From Rotaria socialis (lineage: Eukaryota; Rotifera; Eurotatoria; Philodinida; Philodinidae), in NCBI GenBank assembly GCA_905331475.1, contig CAJNYU010002801.1, forward strand, positions 62,001-126,000: 64,000 bases of DNA, in the 5' to 3' direction. A model generated the notes under the pieces. The model was not told the DNA's origin and searched no databases. It saw only the letters and a program-made list of their open reading frames with translations. This document shows positions 23,685 to 37,470 of this stretch, one piece after another (position 1 is the first letter of the stretch; every line of letters starts with the position of its first letter). Made by a program: the position numbers and the translations under genes.

Positions 23685-25499
23685 ATGTTTGATTGCATAC
23701 AAATTCTATCCAACAATTACAAAATGTGTGTATTGAACAATACACTTAATAAAAATGTCACGATGTCAAATATAAATATATCATTATCATTTAGAACAAA
23801 GATTCAATTAATTACATTTCAAATGACCTATTACGGACCAATTATTCTTTTAATTATTGGTATTTTCGGTTGTTCATGTAATTTTTTAACATTTACATCT
23901 CGACGATTACGAAAAAACTCTTGTGCTTTCTATTTTCTCTGTTCAGCTATATTTGAATTTTTAACAATTTCATTTGGACTTACAACTCGTTTAGCTGCTG
24001 ATCATTTTCATTGGAATCTACAAAATAAAAGTCGACTTTTCTGTAAATTTCGTGCCTATTATGTTTCGACTGTGCCATTAATTGCTACTTATTTAATATT
24101 ATTATCCGCTCTTGATCGATGTATGTCATCATCCGTTCATGTACGTCTACGTTCGTTAAGTCAAATAAAAGTAGCCTATCGCAACGTTTTAATTATGATT
24201 ATAATCGGTTTAATATCTTGTTCTCACATTATTTTCTCCTATGATCTTCGATCTAAATGTGCTACTCTACCTGGCATGTATACTATATTTGATGGTATGT
24301 TCGTTGTATTCTGGCTAGGATTTATTCCTCATGGAATGATGTTAATATTTGCTTTTATTACTCTAATGAACATAAGACGAGCGAGACAACAAATGATGAT
24401 AAGACCGACTATGAAAACCATGCATATTAATCAAAAACAATCTCAACATAATCATAAAACAAATGCACAATTGCTTCTAGTAAGTAATGTAAACAAAAGT
24501 TTCTATATGAATAATGATTGACAATGTTCCTGAAAATATATTATTTCCTTTTCCATCAGCGGAACCCTATTAGATAAATATCTATTGGCAATCTATCCTG
24601 AAAACTCATTCCGATAGATTTGTCGAACATAATCAAATAATAGGAAAACGATCTGCTGAATTTTTGTTTCACTATTGACCTAATTTACTTTCAATTTGCC
24701 TAGTTTTTAGTCACTTTTTATTTTCCATAATGACTGACACCACTTACTCCCCAGAGTTATAACATGATCACTTCATGGTTTTAATATTAATCATAAGATG
24801 ACTATTGACGAAGAAGGCGTCACTGTTCATTATCTTCGATATTTTGAATAGAAATTTATTCCTTTCGAAAACCTATTCAACGAATGAAGTTAGTATCAAT
24901 AGGATCGCAGATGTCATTTAACTGTTGGCATACCATACAGAAAAACATATTATTGTACTGTTTAGATGCAAATGTTTTGACATATTGATGTTGGCAGGTT
25001 TCCTAGATGTCATCTGTTCTCATATAAAAACGCTATTATCATATTCTGTAAAATTCGCCTACGTGCTTTACGATGTTCATATTATTTTGTAGTAGATTTA
25101 TGAGTAAATAAGTAGCAAATCTAATTTAAATTTCTTTTGAACGAGCTTTGAAAATTTTCCTCAGGAAACTTTCTTTTCTTCTATATATTCGATATGATTT
25201 AGATGATGCTAGTTCAAATCGGTTTAAGTTCATTGTTGATATTAACTCGAACGATTTATTATGCATTTTATATTGTTTGCCCATTATTTACTGGTGATGC
25301 TAAAGCCTTAGGATCATTTCTAATGTCATTTACTACACTTCTCTATTATACAAATTATGTTAAATCCTTTTATATTTATACATTAACAAGTCAATTGTTT
25401 CGATCGATTTTTATGCAAAGAATCAAAGAGTGTATTCCGAAAATTTTCCAATCAAATACGCCGATGCTTTACTGTAATTCTCGTCGTATCGATTTTTAA
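23685..25499 (+). CDS. Rhodopsin-like G-protein-coupled receptor
   Basis: Two exons, join(23685..24479,25203..25499), separated by a 723-bp intron with GTAAGT donor and TTTAG acceptor, give 363 residues. The extracellular N-terminus has NNT, NVT and NIS glycosylation sites. TM1 is near PIILLIIGIFGCSCNFLTF. TM3 starts at a conserved Cys (LFCKF) and ends with DRC in place of the usual DRY. Exon 1 carries TM1-TM5 and the third cytoplasmic loop, rich in basic residues and Gln/His. Exon 2 carries TM6-TM7 and a short tail. This matches class A receptors of the peptide (FMRFamide-like) type that are numerous in rotifers, but the ligand is not predictable. The protein lies in the plasma membrane and couples to G proteins. 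Confidence 0.85.
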
Positions 25500-25704
25500 A
25501 TGGATTGAAGCGAAATCATTCAAGAATTTTAGAATTGCTTCGCTATTGTAGAAGATATTTTGTTTCACATTGTAAAAATTGTAAATAATATAGAGATCTT
25601 CAGAACGATTTATATATTTGTTTATTATAATAAAATTCACTAGACCAATTGATTATTCAACAGAATGATGCTGAACTAACATCGTTCGAAAGATTGTCTT
25701 TTTT

Positions 25705-26035
25705 ACGCACTCAAGAAACAAAAGTGAGTACACTATAGAATCGGTGAGTGTGTCCGGCCGTTTACACGATAGCCCTTGAAAGGCTGATTCGATTGTCAAG
25801 AAATTTTGTAAACAGAATGATCTCATCAATATCTCAGCCGAGTTCGAAGATGAGAGGGATCCGTCAAGAAATGGCTGAGTTATCGAAAAAATTGTCATTA
25901 TTGACCAGACCATCCCTGAGGGGGGGGGTACAGGAATTTTTTTTCTCAGAATTATTCACAACATATATAAATCGACTCAGTTTTTGCAGTACACATAATA
26001 ATCGGATACAAATCCGATGTTTCCGCATTTATTTT
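25705..26035 (+). repeat. 340-bp dispersed repeat, copy 2
   Basis: Same orientation as the copy at 7813-8160 and clearly homologous from the GAGTGTGTCCGGCCGTT region to the ATATATAAATCGACTCAG region. It lies 200 bp downstream of the GPCR stop. Frames across it are not believed to be coding. Confidence 0.85.
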
Positions 26036-28104
26036 ATTATGTGTACAATATAACGCGTCTCTACAATGAACAACTCTTGATTCTGAGCAATAGTTGGTTA
26101 CTTATGACCCCATAGGCAATAACAGTCTCTCTACTGTGAGTAACATATGTTCAATTGCTCACGCCCAGTACAAGAATAAAACGGCATTACTATGTGTATT
26201 GTGTTATGATAAACAATGATGAGATACACACAAAAACGAAGAAGAAGAAGAACAAGAGAAATGGACTAGACGTGCCTATGAAAAAGAAAAAAAGATTAAT
26301 ATGATACATCACCAATAGTGCTTGATGTAACATCTTGTCATCTTTTGTGCCAACGGCTATTAACATCGGAGCCTGTCAACTCATGTTGATTTACATCCGA
26401 TCAAAGTAGCGAAATTGATTAATCGCTGGAAAGAAGAAGAAAAGCCGACCACCTTGTACCGTCAACTAACGATTGCAACTGAACACTTATCAATCACAAA
26501 GAAAAGAAACTGTAAATCTTCTAATGCTGAATACCTCGGTAAAGTGAACGCCTTTTACTATAGTCTATATGGTGTCGATATTACAGAAGGCTTACATCAT
26601 TCAAAACTATATATGCTCGTCATGAGAAAAATGTGTATTTCTACGTGTGAGTAAGCTTTCTTACCTTTGATTGATACGTATCGATGAAAATATAATAGTG
26701 GTCGATAATTAAGCATAGGTTGATAATAAGAATATATGATCGATTCTATTTTGATTCAAGGACGAATTATTCGTATTTAAATTAGTAGTGAAAATATGAA
26801 AGATCGAATAGAAAATGATTTCATAAATTTAATTTTTGAACGAAATTTACAAGTTTTATTTTTTTTGCTAAATATCGCACAGAACACAGATGTCAGTCTA
26901 ATGCTAAGTCAAACTTTTCAATCGATTGTAATTCATATATTTAGCATAACAGTTGATCATATTCGTAATAAGAAAAAAAAGTAAATTTTAACTTTAAATA
27001 TTTGCCTTTCAGAATTTTTTTGTGTCCACTTTGTATTCTCATTAACGATTCCTTGAAAATTGTAAGAAAGTAAACATTGTTGTAGGCACAATAATGCGAA
27101 AAGCATTCGAGATAAAAGAAATGTCATTGAACGTCAAGATCACAATATACTAATGTGCCCTATCTATCGATGCAATTAAAACATACGGATTTTTACTTGG
27201 TAATAAAAAATTGAAAGTGTATGCATACAAATAATCAATAACCAAAAGCAATCTCTTCTGAAACTCAATTTATCATCGAGCTTCTTTTTAGAGTAAAAAT
27301 ATTCGAAATTTTTCCTACTCTTTACAAGACAACAGAACGTTTCTGTCCTAGAAAACCTTCATTGAACGTCTTCCGAAAAATGTGTCTCATAAAAGTTACA
27401 ATCAGCATCGAAAATATCTGCTTCTGTTCATATTTATCAGATATCATGATTTACATAAATCATATTACCTGCTGACTTTATCTCGTTCTATCATTATCGA
27501 ACTCCAGTCTTACGAAGATGAAAAGTCAAAGCGCGGAATTCATTTCTATGATTGCCATACATTAGTCTTTTGTTGGTTTTTTTATCACCTTGAAATTTAA
27601 CCGCTGTCTATATACTTGAATTGTTATATAAATATTGCGATTAGGTGCTTGGATAGAAGAAGAAAAATATTACTAAAGCAAGATTTCGTTCTCTATCCTT
27701 TTCTGATCGACACTTTCACAATTGAGATCTTTCTGTTTGCACTGAAAGAACAGAAGAAAAAAATCAGTAATCATCCATTTTTTCTTTGTATCATCATTTT
27801 GTAAAATAATTTGATCATTATATGTTCTATTCGCAAAAAAACGAGACAGACAAGTCACATATGCGTATAAAATCTGTGTATATCGAGATATAGACGTGTA
27901 TAACTACATTTTTTTACCCATTTGTCCCATTAAACATTAACACGACATTAACCGATAGTGATTTCATATAGCAAGAGATTGATGCATCAGATTATACGAT
28001 ACGGCCGTCTTCTAAACTTTTATCTTTTGAACGTAGATGATATCATTTTGTCTATGAAATGAAATAGGCTAAAATCTATTTTGTTTATTTTAGATTTATC
28101 CGAT
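26036..28104. other. Region upstream of GRIP gene
   Basis: AT-rich spacer. Short frames at 26415-26654 and 26796-26984 resemble nothing I know. A splice acceptor TTATTTTAG ends at 28093, just upstream of the first GRIP ATG, so non-coding or further coding 5' exons of that gene may lie here. Confidence 0.45.
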
Positions 28105-31100
28105 ATGCCAAATTGGAATATTAGATGTTTGAAAAGTGACGATGGAAAAATTTTATCATCAGTTTTAGGTAAACTTTCAATAAGATTATATTATGTTTAA
28201 ATAGATATAAAGATTGATTGACTGATTATGAAACATATATATTTATATATTTATATGTTATGTTTCTTCTAGGACCTTCAACAATGACCGTTGATATACA
28301 AAATACATCTTCATCAATAACTCCTCATACGCTGCTTTGTAAGTCTTTTTTCTTTTTCACAAGTGAAATCTAAACATGAGAAATCAAGGAAACACTAAAT
28401 AAATGTTACATGAACTCCCTTGATGATCTAGTGGCATCTTGTCTTCATCTCCTTTTTTCTCTCTCTCTTTCTTCTACCATAAGGAAATAATATTTATCCT
28501 ATTCCCGATATGTCGCCTGTACGCGTAGACTAGGATTGAGTGATTTATTTTTGTTCATAGATTCGCCTAGTTATTTTGTTCTTCGGCACGCACTATCGAT
28601 AGTCGACAATAGATAGATCACAAAAAAATGGAAGCTATTGCAATGATGATATCACTTGCACATGTCTCAGTTGTTAGTAGTACGAGATTACTATTGACCT
28701 TCTAGTATATACGATGAATGGGATTAGTTCTTTCGATTTGTGAGCCTCATAAGACATAATCTTGATCTATAGATAGGCTAAATTTATTATTATTGAGATC
28801 AAAGCATAGAAAATAAATGAAGATATGAGTTGGACTCATCGATTAACAGGACTTGATCTGTCATCATCGTCGTCATTACTCAGAATGGGATCAATTAGAA
28901 AAAATTCGTTTGCTCTATCGCTATTTGAACATCGTCTGGCTAAATATCGTTCATTACCGTTTCTTTGGTTTCGTGCATGCACTTTAGCGACACCACGTCC
29001 TATCGGTGGTAATAAAAATACAATTCTGATTTCATTTAATCATTTCGGTAAGTGAGAAATGCAACATCCCTTCATTTTGTCAATATCAATAAAAAGAAAA
29101 GATTAAATCTCGTCTGGAGTTTGTGATATAGATATTCAAGGAGTTTAATATCTATAAACATTGATCTACCTCCGATTGTCATCTGTAGCGATCCCGTCTG
29201 TGATGATAGACAAGCGTAGAAGAAATAAATTATCAGTTGACATATCTCATAGGTAATTAGTCTGCAATTTTTTTTTGTGATAATAAAACGAGTAACAGTT
29301 TGCCCGTAGTTAGATAACATGACTTCTTCTTAGCGTGTTTATATATGCTTTTAACTCTGAATATGTGCGTAAAGTCCTGAGGTGTTAAGGGAGAGAACAA
29401 GATTAACATCAACAAGTGTCATAATTTGCCTATGTTGCTTTCTATAAAAGATAATTCACAACTAACAGACACTTATCATTGTAATTAGTAAGCACCAAAA
29501 AAGAATTAATATTCCAATTCATCCCAATTAACGATAGAAACAAGATGCAATCGTTGATCAACCATGATTGTCGAAGGACTGTCACATAAAGCATAAAAAA
29601 AAAGAAAGAAGCAACTGCGCTATATCGGTTTTCTTCTTTTTTTTTGTATATTCATTCGTACACACACACACACATATATACTACCTATTACAAACAAGAA
29701 TGGCGTTGACGATGACCTTTACTCAGCCTTTTAGTTATTCTTTTTTTCGTTATGCTCAGTGAACATTAATATCGATCAATCGCAAATATAAATAGTTAAC
29801 TACATGAATATTTTTCGCTTCTATTATTATCGTCTCATATACAATGGTGCTTAAGTTTAACATGTTTTGTGGTACAACAAAAAACTCAAAAAAGAAGATT
29901 GAATCAGACTTGAATATTAAAAACCTAGATTCAAATATTATGGGTGAGTTTATTAGTACTATTCAAATATCGAAAAGTTAATAAGAGCATTATATTCTTA
30001 AGTAAATAGATTCTTGTATATACGCATATACATATATAGTTTCATATTTCTGTGTTACATCGAATGAACTCGTTCGCAAATAATTAAGTAATAGGTGATA
30101 TTTTTAGAAATAATATTTGAAGAATTTCGAATGCATTATTTACATTCATAAAGAAGAATAAATGTGAATAGAAGAAGCCAAATTGTTCCTAGAAGGCTAA
30201 TAAAAATGCATCTGCACAACGAGAAAAGAAAACTGAAAACGAATAAGCTATATGAACGTATTCGCTTCTTAGCTTAATTAGCATAGTAAGTAGAGCAAGC
30301 ATGATAATGAACCAACAAAGAAAACAAAGTCACCTTGACAATTGTGCCATAGTATTTCTACAAGCGATCGATCATATTCTATGATCTGTAATGACATTAC
30401 TTTGTGTGTCTACTATACAGCAATGCACTTGATGAAAGATCAACTCTACTCTTTTCTTCACTCACATTCCATTGCATATATACAAACACATTTTGATGTA
30501 TGTATGTAGATGATGATTATGGTAATGCTTGATAATATAGTATATTGCAGAAAGGAATAGCACGTTGCGCGCGTTTGTGTGGGATAGAGTATTAGCGAAC
30601 ACAGTTGTGTATGTATATGTGTACGTAACCAACGAGTTCAAAAGAAGAGCGAGAAAAAGAAATAGAAGGGAGTAAAAGAAAACACTCCATGTCAACAAAG
30701 AAATACAGGAGAAGAGGGAGAGACAGAGCGAAAGAACTTGAAGTGACACTTGTCCTCTCTTTGTCCTGCGATGATGAATTGAACCCGCCTACTGAAATTC
30801 ATTGCATTACACCTTTTTACATACTCAACGCGAAGAAGTGGGGATGAGCTGTGAAAATGGCAGTTCGTTATGGGATTTAAAACGAGCTATAGGAACGTGT
30901 AAATGGGCTCCAACTAGTCCAGCAACTTTACGTGGTATTTCAGTTGAATACTATTTCTGCTAGGCTTTTCAAAATTTATCTAAAACTTTTTCTTTTATTC
31001 AGCTGCGAAAGGTCGAACGACGATTGAATTAGCAAAAAAGGATGGCTATCCACTTGGTTTAACAATATCGGGCGGTATTGATAAAGCTGGTAAGCCACGA

Positions 31101-34100
31101 GTAGCACAACTTAAGCCAGGTTCAATAGCACAAAAATCTGATATGCTGGAGATTGGTGATATTTTAATTGGTATCAATGGTATTAAAACAGCTGGTCTTA
31201 AACATGAACAAGTAATTGATTTAATTAAACAAGTCGGAGATCAATTAATATTGGATATTGACTATGATCTACCGAAATGGCGTATGTATAACAATGAGTT
31301 CTATACAAATATTTCTCTTTTTTTAATATTTCTTTTTCTTTTGAAGCTATACATGCAATCAATACAGTACATACCAAAACGATACAAATTCAGTTAGAAA
31401 AAGAAGGACAAAGCTATGGGTTTGTTTTACGTGGAGGAGATTCAGATGACAAGGCTAAAGTGAGACCACTTATTGTTACAAAGATACGTTCACAAGGAAC
31501 AGCTGATAGGTATGAAATTTGTTCATCATATTAAACAGCCAAAAATATTCTCTTTCAAATTCATAATAGAGAAGGAACACTTAAGATTGGCGATCGCGTA
31601 TTAGCTATAAATGGAATTAATGTTAGCGGAGCATCGCTGCAGGATGCACATCAACTCATGAAACAATGTCGCGGTACAACTTTATTTCTTATTGAATATG
31701 ATGTTGCTATTGTTGGTAAGATAATTTTGTTTGTTTGTTGTTGAAATATTGATCGCCGCTAAACTTTGAACAAGTTAATAACTTATTATTTATAAGTAGA
31801 AAGAATACTAATAGTTCCTCATCGACATTGATTAACAATAAAAGCAGATGTAGGCTATCACGTAGACAACATGCAATCGAACGGATGATCTGAGATAAAC
31901 AGCAGTTCGTGACTTGATCACGGTCATCTCTTGATTGGCGCTAATTGCCGTTGAATTTAGCCGTATGACGATATGCATCGCAGAGCAAAATGACTTCGGA
32001 ATTTTTTATTCTATTTAAATCAATCGGTTGATTAATTTTAGAAGAGACAGAAAAAATATTTCTTATAGTCTTTCTTTTCCTATGATCATTTTCTTTGTAT
32101 AGATAGTATTAAACATGCTTCTGGTCCACTTTTAATTGAAATTGAAAAATCGTTCGGATCAAGAATTGGACTTAGTTTAGCACAGAAATGGACTCGAAAT
32201 AATCATTCAATTATTGTTATTGATAATGTTAAACCAGCAAGTATTGCTGATAGGTAAGAATTTTGTTTTTCCGATAATACAAGAACTATTCATGGTCATG
32301 CAAAACTTTTTAGATGTGGAGCACTACATTGTGGTGATCAAATCAATGCAATCGATGACAAATCCTTTATTGATATATCTCTAGCAGAAGCTAATACAAT
32401 TATTCAATCATGTAAAGGCGATTTTTGTCGTATTGAAGTCACACTTGCAAGTGCATTAGCATCAATGAATATCATTGTTGATCAATCACAAAATCGAGGT
32501 TAGCAATAAAAAAAAAGAAGAGAAAACTCCTCTATTCATTGTTTCATTTTTTTTTACTTGGTTACAGTCAATGAGAATAATCATCAAGCATATTATCGTT
32601 CATCAATGCAAGCAAATAATTGGACATTGAGAAATAATTATCAACATCCTACTCGAAAACAAATTAGTAAAACAAAACATAATTCAATTAGTAAGGCATA
32701 TTTCTTCTCCTTTTGTTTTTTCCTCAACAGCAACAACAAGCTTTGAGTTTAACGTGGAAAAACCTTATCTATAGGTCTTAAATCATTGGATAATTTATCA
32801 AACGAGATCTCACCATGGATTGTTAAAGCGTATAATCTTCTCGAGTTAGGTAAATCATCGAAGACATTGGAAAAAATAAAAGAATGCGGACCGATTTTGC
32901 TATCTCGTTCGTATTACACATGTCTGTGCATCGAATGAGAGAAGCTCGCTTATATTTCTTACATAATCATGGATTTACCTACTTATTTTGTATTGAATTT
33001 CAATATTTATACCTACTGATAATTTTGTTCATTCTTATACTACTAAAATATTTCTACCGAATTAATTCAATTTCAACGAACGTTCTCTGTCTATTATAGG
33101 CTCACTTAATTCATCGTATCAAACAGTTCTCAGCAATCACATGTGTCATACAGAAATCATGGAATGCATTCTTCAATTTGATTCACTGTGTTCAAATCGA
33201 GTTTCGAACGACGGAGAAACAATGAGTTGTTACGGTTTTACAATTCAGGGTGCTTCGTTTGCATCAGAGGTGCTTATACAACCACCTATTATTGGATATT
33301 TGGAACCAAGTGGTCTTGCTGAAAGGTATTGAAAAAATATTGAAGCCAAATATATGCCAAAAACAAGACAAGAAGGAGTCTTTTTGCACTTCTATGAGTA
33401 CGATGAATGTTCCGTTTTGAGTAGCAATGAGTCGGATCTATTCAATGTTTCACTAGTGAATCTTTAATCTAAAACTAAAATAATTCACAAGTACTGATTG
33501 TACATCGGTACCATTTATTTCTTCTATACAGTTGTAGAACAATAGAGATATCTATGAAACCTTACACCAACGATAACCATACGTAACTCACCAAATACAA
33601 AAAAATCTATTTAACTAAGTTATCAAATGTAACCTAAGTATTCTATTGATTTAGATCAGGTATTCTCCAGCCAGGTGATCGTATTCTTGGGATCAATGGA
33701 CAACAACTAGAAGGTATGACATTAGAAGATGCTCGATCCATAGTAAAAAGATCAAATCATCAAATACATCTTGAAATTGAATTTGATGTTGCTGGTATGT
33801 GAATAATTTCTTCGTTTTATTTTTTTTTAAATTAATTATGTGTTTTCTCTCCACAATGACTTAGATTCGGTTATGCTAACATCGGGTATTTGTGAAGTGA
33901 AACTTTTAAGGAAAAATCTTGATCTTGGTTTATCTATGACTTGTATGTACATATTTTTTATCTTATACGCTGAGTGAATTTCATTTTTCTTTACTAAACA
34001 GATTCTCGTTCGTCAAATTTTGATGAAATTCCAATAATAAGCGATGTTAAACGTGGCAGCGTAGCTTATCGTTGTGGAATGATTCAACCAGGTGATCATC

Positions 34101-35853
34101 TTTTATCTATTGATTTGCATTCGTTACGTGGGAAAAGTTTAAACGAAGTAGCATCATTATTAAAAAATTGTGATGATATTGTACGATTACGAATAAAAAA
34201 AGATGATATCTATTCACAAGATAATCTTTGTGAAAATGTTGTTGTTTATAAAGTGCAATTGCATCGACAAGGGTAATCAAATTCTAACTGTTAATAACAC
34301 AAAAGCGAAATATGTTTATTCTTAGTGGTCCACTTGGTTTAACAATAGCGGGTAGTGAGGATGTATTTGAACCAATTATTGTATCGGATTTATGTGAAGG
34401 TGGATTAGCTGATAAGTAAATATTAAGCAAACATAAATGTTTCATTTGAGTTCGATTTTCTTGCAGAGTAGTTTTTTTTGCAACAAGATCGGTTAGCGTA
34501 TGAATTTCGATAGAGATTTATTTGCGTCATCTCGTGCTAGTGCTTTGCTATTTTTTTTTCTTTTCTATCTTTCTAAAAATTTACATTAATATAGAACAAA
34601 TGCAATTCATATTGGTGATCGAATATTAGCAATAAATGATGTTAGTCTACGTGGTAAAGGTCTTAATGAAGCAATAAAATTATTACAATCAAGTGGTGAT
34701 GAAATAACATTAAAAATTTCTCGTATACTGAATCAACATCAAAGTATATACGGTTGATTATTGTGTTATTGAATTTTGTTTATTTCTATTCTCTTACAGA
34801 TTATACGCCATCTGTCGATTCAGCTATGGAATCTTGGGATAGTTCAAATACTGATAATAGACTTAGTGATAATAGTGATACAACAACAACAAAAGAAATT
34901 ATTGTTAATGATCATCAACATTATCAAATACCAAATTCAAATGGAAATGACAGTAAGTTAGACGAAAACAAAACGTTTATAGACTTCAGCATTTTATCGA
35001 GCAGAAATATCAGCGTTATAGATCATATGTACTAAATTCTAGAAATTGATGTTCTCTTAATTTAGACTTGCCTTAATTGTATGAGAATAAAGGCACTCGA
35101 TGTTGAATATTTATTTTCTAGGTGATTTTGTTCTTAAACATCAAATTCATTCAATACCTGTAACAGCAAACACTCTTAGCCGTTCAATTGTAACTTTTCC
35201 TATTGCATCTGATTATCGAACACCAACAACCAATGGTCGACTACGTGAACCCGTACGCCAATTGGAACATGAACGACATATTTCATCAATTATAAATGAT
35301 AAATCGATCGGAACGAATATTTATGAAAACAAATACGATAATTATGGCAGAGATCGATTAGCAAATGATACTGTCACTGTTGTACTTAAGCGTGATAGAC
35401 GTATACTTGATTTCGGTTTTTCAATATCTGATCGTCTTTACGGTACAGGAGTTTATATAAATAAAATTCGACCAAATGGACCAGCTGAATTAGAAGGAAC
35501 ATTAATACCGTGCATGAGAATTTACAAAGTATTTTAATTGGCAAAAGCAAAAACGAATCATCTCACTCATTCTCTTGTTTATTTAGGTCAATAATATCGA
35601 TGTCACACGTATGGAATGCAATCAAGTAGTACCATTGTTATCATCATCAACCGATGATTTAATTTTAATAGTTGGACGACGTCCTGCGCCTATGTTTGAT
35701 GAAACAGATGAATTATTTCATATGGACGAAAATGAAGATGAACATCAATCAGCTAATATTGCTGATGAACCAATCAGCGAAAATCAGATGCCAACCGTAA
35801 ATGACACCAATATTTATTCTCGTCTTTCACAATCGAAAACGAGTGTTGTATGA
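28105..35853 (+). CDS. GRIP: GRIP homologue, seven-PDZ scaffold
   Basis: Exons: join(28105..28168,28273..28338,31003..31281,31347..31509,31570..31715,32103..32253,32314..32498,32568..32690,32775..32849,33100..33325,33655..33794,33865..33942,34002..34272,34326..34415,34595..34743,34800..34952,35122..35528,35587..35853); 1010 residues in this isoform. Seven PDZ domains are recognisable by their binding loops: [52 protein letters not shown] and DFGFSISD. Order, spacing and local sequence match GRIP1/2: [11 protein letters not shown] in PDZ1, [19 protein letters not shown] in PDZ3, [10 protein letters not shown] in the linker before PDZ7. GRIP scaffolds AMPA receptors, ephrins and kinesin cargo in animals. 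The protein ends SVV, a class I PDZ ligand, so head-to-tail binding is conceivable. Several alternative first exons exist (listed separately). The gene is convergent with the CxxC-protein gene, whose stop is 125 bp away. Confidence 0.93.
28825..29047 (+). CDS. GRIP: GRIP alternative first coding exon b
   Basis: ATG at 28825 opens 74 codons plus one base, ending at a consensus donor (TTCG|GTAAGT). The phase (1) is the same as that of the two-exon leader at 28105-28338 and fits the PDZ1 exon at 31003. The peptide starts [19 protein letters not shown] and is basic with Ser-rich patches. No other downstream exon in the region fits as well. Confidence 0.6.
29844..29943 (+). CDS. GRIP: GRIP alternative first coding exon c
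   Basis: ATG at 29844 opens 33 codons plus one base to a donor (ATGG|GTGAGT), again phase 1 and compatible with the exon at 31003. The peptide is lysine-rich ([18 protein letters not shown]...) with a cysteine at position 9. Confidence 0.6.
30844..30934 (+). CDS. GRIP: GRIP alternative first coding exon d
   Basis: ATG at 30844 opens 30 codons plus one base to a donor (CGTG|GTATTT), phase 1, and lies only 68 bp upstream of the PDZ1 exon at 31003. The peptide starts [17 protein letters not shown]. With this start the protein has 997 residues. The Cys at position 3 could be acylated (inference). Confidence 0.65.
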
Positions 35854-35978
35854 AAAAGAGAGCAAACATTTAAATTCTTCAGCATGTTCATCTAGTCAAT
35901 GAAAAACACAAGCAAAAACGCAGACTGATTCTCACATTTTGTAAAATTCTTTTAAACATACAGTATATATTTACATTT

Positions 35979-37470
35979 TCAATGTGTTTTATTTGATGAT
36001 AAAGATGTATAAAAAAAATCATTTGTATTAAGATAATGTTCATTTTCGTATGAATATGTGCATTGCCATGAATATGTTCGTTGTTGAATTGGAATATTCC
36101 GTCGTTCTTGATCAATATATTGAAAGAGTAATCTATAAAAGCATTGCTCACATGTAAGTGCTAAGCGTTGATTATCGTACAGTTGTTCATGAAGAATATT
36201 TTCATTGTATAAACTTAATAAAAATGGTAAATGTTCAGTTTCCAATAATTTTACTTCCCAATCAACAAAACTTATACGACAACGGCATACATAACATTGA
36301 GGTCGTGGTCGACGATACACTTTTACTTGTTTTTTATGCTGATCAAGTAAATTATAATAACACAATGTGCATACGTCAACGTGTGATAATGAAAGAAATT
36401 CAAATTCTGCTTTCGATATGGTATAAAGTGTACTATGAGGTTTTATTGATCGACATAAATGACAAGAATCATAAGATTTTTGTTTCAATGAAGATTCTAC
36501 TGACGTATAATCAGCTAGAAAACGTGCACGAACGGATGTTAAATATGAATCTAATGAAGACATTCCATCGAGTATATGACAATTAAGTGAACTAAAATAA
36601 AAAGTAAACATCGAAATCAGCGTTTGATGAATTAAAATATTAAAGACAAAAGATTGTCTCTAAGAATATTGATGATAATTTTAATAGGCTATATAAAAGC
36701 ATAATGAATCTCGAACAAAAAAAGAAATCTAATTTAGTCTTTGTCCTTACTGATTCTCTGTCAAGATCAAATTAGAAATTTCATTGAAAAAAGTACGCAC
36801 TTATTTGTAGTCGATGTAGTTGTTCGACGTAATGGTGGAGGTATTGTTCGTGATCGTTGTATTGATTTATCTGTTTCGATAGTCATGGATTGCGAACTTG
36901 AAGATTCGGGTACTTCTTCTGTTTGTGGTTCTTTATCTAGAAGAAAAAAATAATGAACTTATTTTTTTTTATTCAAATTTCTCTTACCCATGGATTGTTC
37001 TTTTTCTTCAATAGGATTCAATACTATTTTCGATGATAATCCAATATTAGTATGACATGCACCTGTGGATCGAAAAAATCCTTTGAAAAAGAAATTATTC
37101 GTTGTATGATTAAGTTCTCGTTGTTTATCAAGTAGTAAAGCACAAAGATGACAAGCTCGAACATGTTGAGTCTTATCGGTTACTGGCAAAGCACCAGGTG
37201 CTGGTGGTAAATGGCGTAAAAAACTATAACCATTTTTTTCAGTGGATATCGACCTTGTTCGACCTAAATAACCACATAGATGACATACTGTGCCGTCGAT
37301 AGATCCAGTTGATGATGGTGGGGGGATAATTGGTGGACGAGTAGGTGCAATCGATTTTCGGGCACGTTTCTACATTAACAATGAGAATAGAAAACAAAAG
37401 AAGGCATGTGATAATAAACATCAAGGGAATAAATGTGCTTATTCACTTGAATACTGCTCGTTGTCGGCAT
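35979..37470 (-). CDS. Protein with six CxxC pairs, probable zinc-binding, function unknown
   Basis: Four exons, complement(join(35979..36591,36801..36936,36988..37369,37447..37470)), give 384 residues with all junctions in phase. Six CxxC pairs occur in three couples: CHLCGYLG / CHLCALLLDKQ, CHLCRSIK / CTLCYYNLLDQ and CYVCRCR / CEQCFYRLLF. Each couple is spaced so that two pairs could bind one zinc ion, with the second pair followed each time by a Leu/Tyr-rich helix (ALLLDKQ, YNLLDQ, YRLL). This looks like three copies of one treble-clef-like unit. Exon 3 is a Ser/Thr/Pro-rich linker. I do not recognise the family. The first exon encodes only eight residues and is the least certain part. The gene is tail-to-tail with GRIP. 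Confidence 0.75.

Noticed and set aside
25653-26053. Frames of 86-101 codons on both strands
   Set aside because: They lie in the 340-bp dispersed repeat and are not kept open in the other copy.
36158-36586. 142-codon plus-strand frame
   Set aside because: Antisense shadow of the last exon of the CxxC-protein gene, which has matching introns and cysteine motifs.
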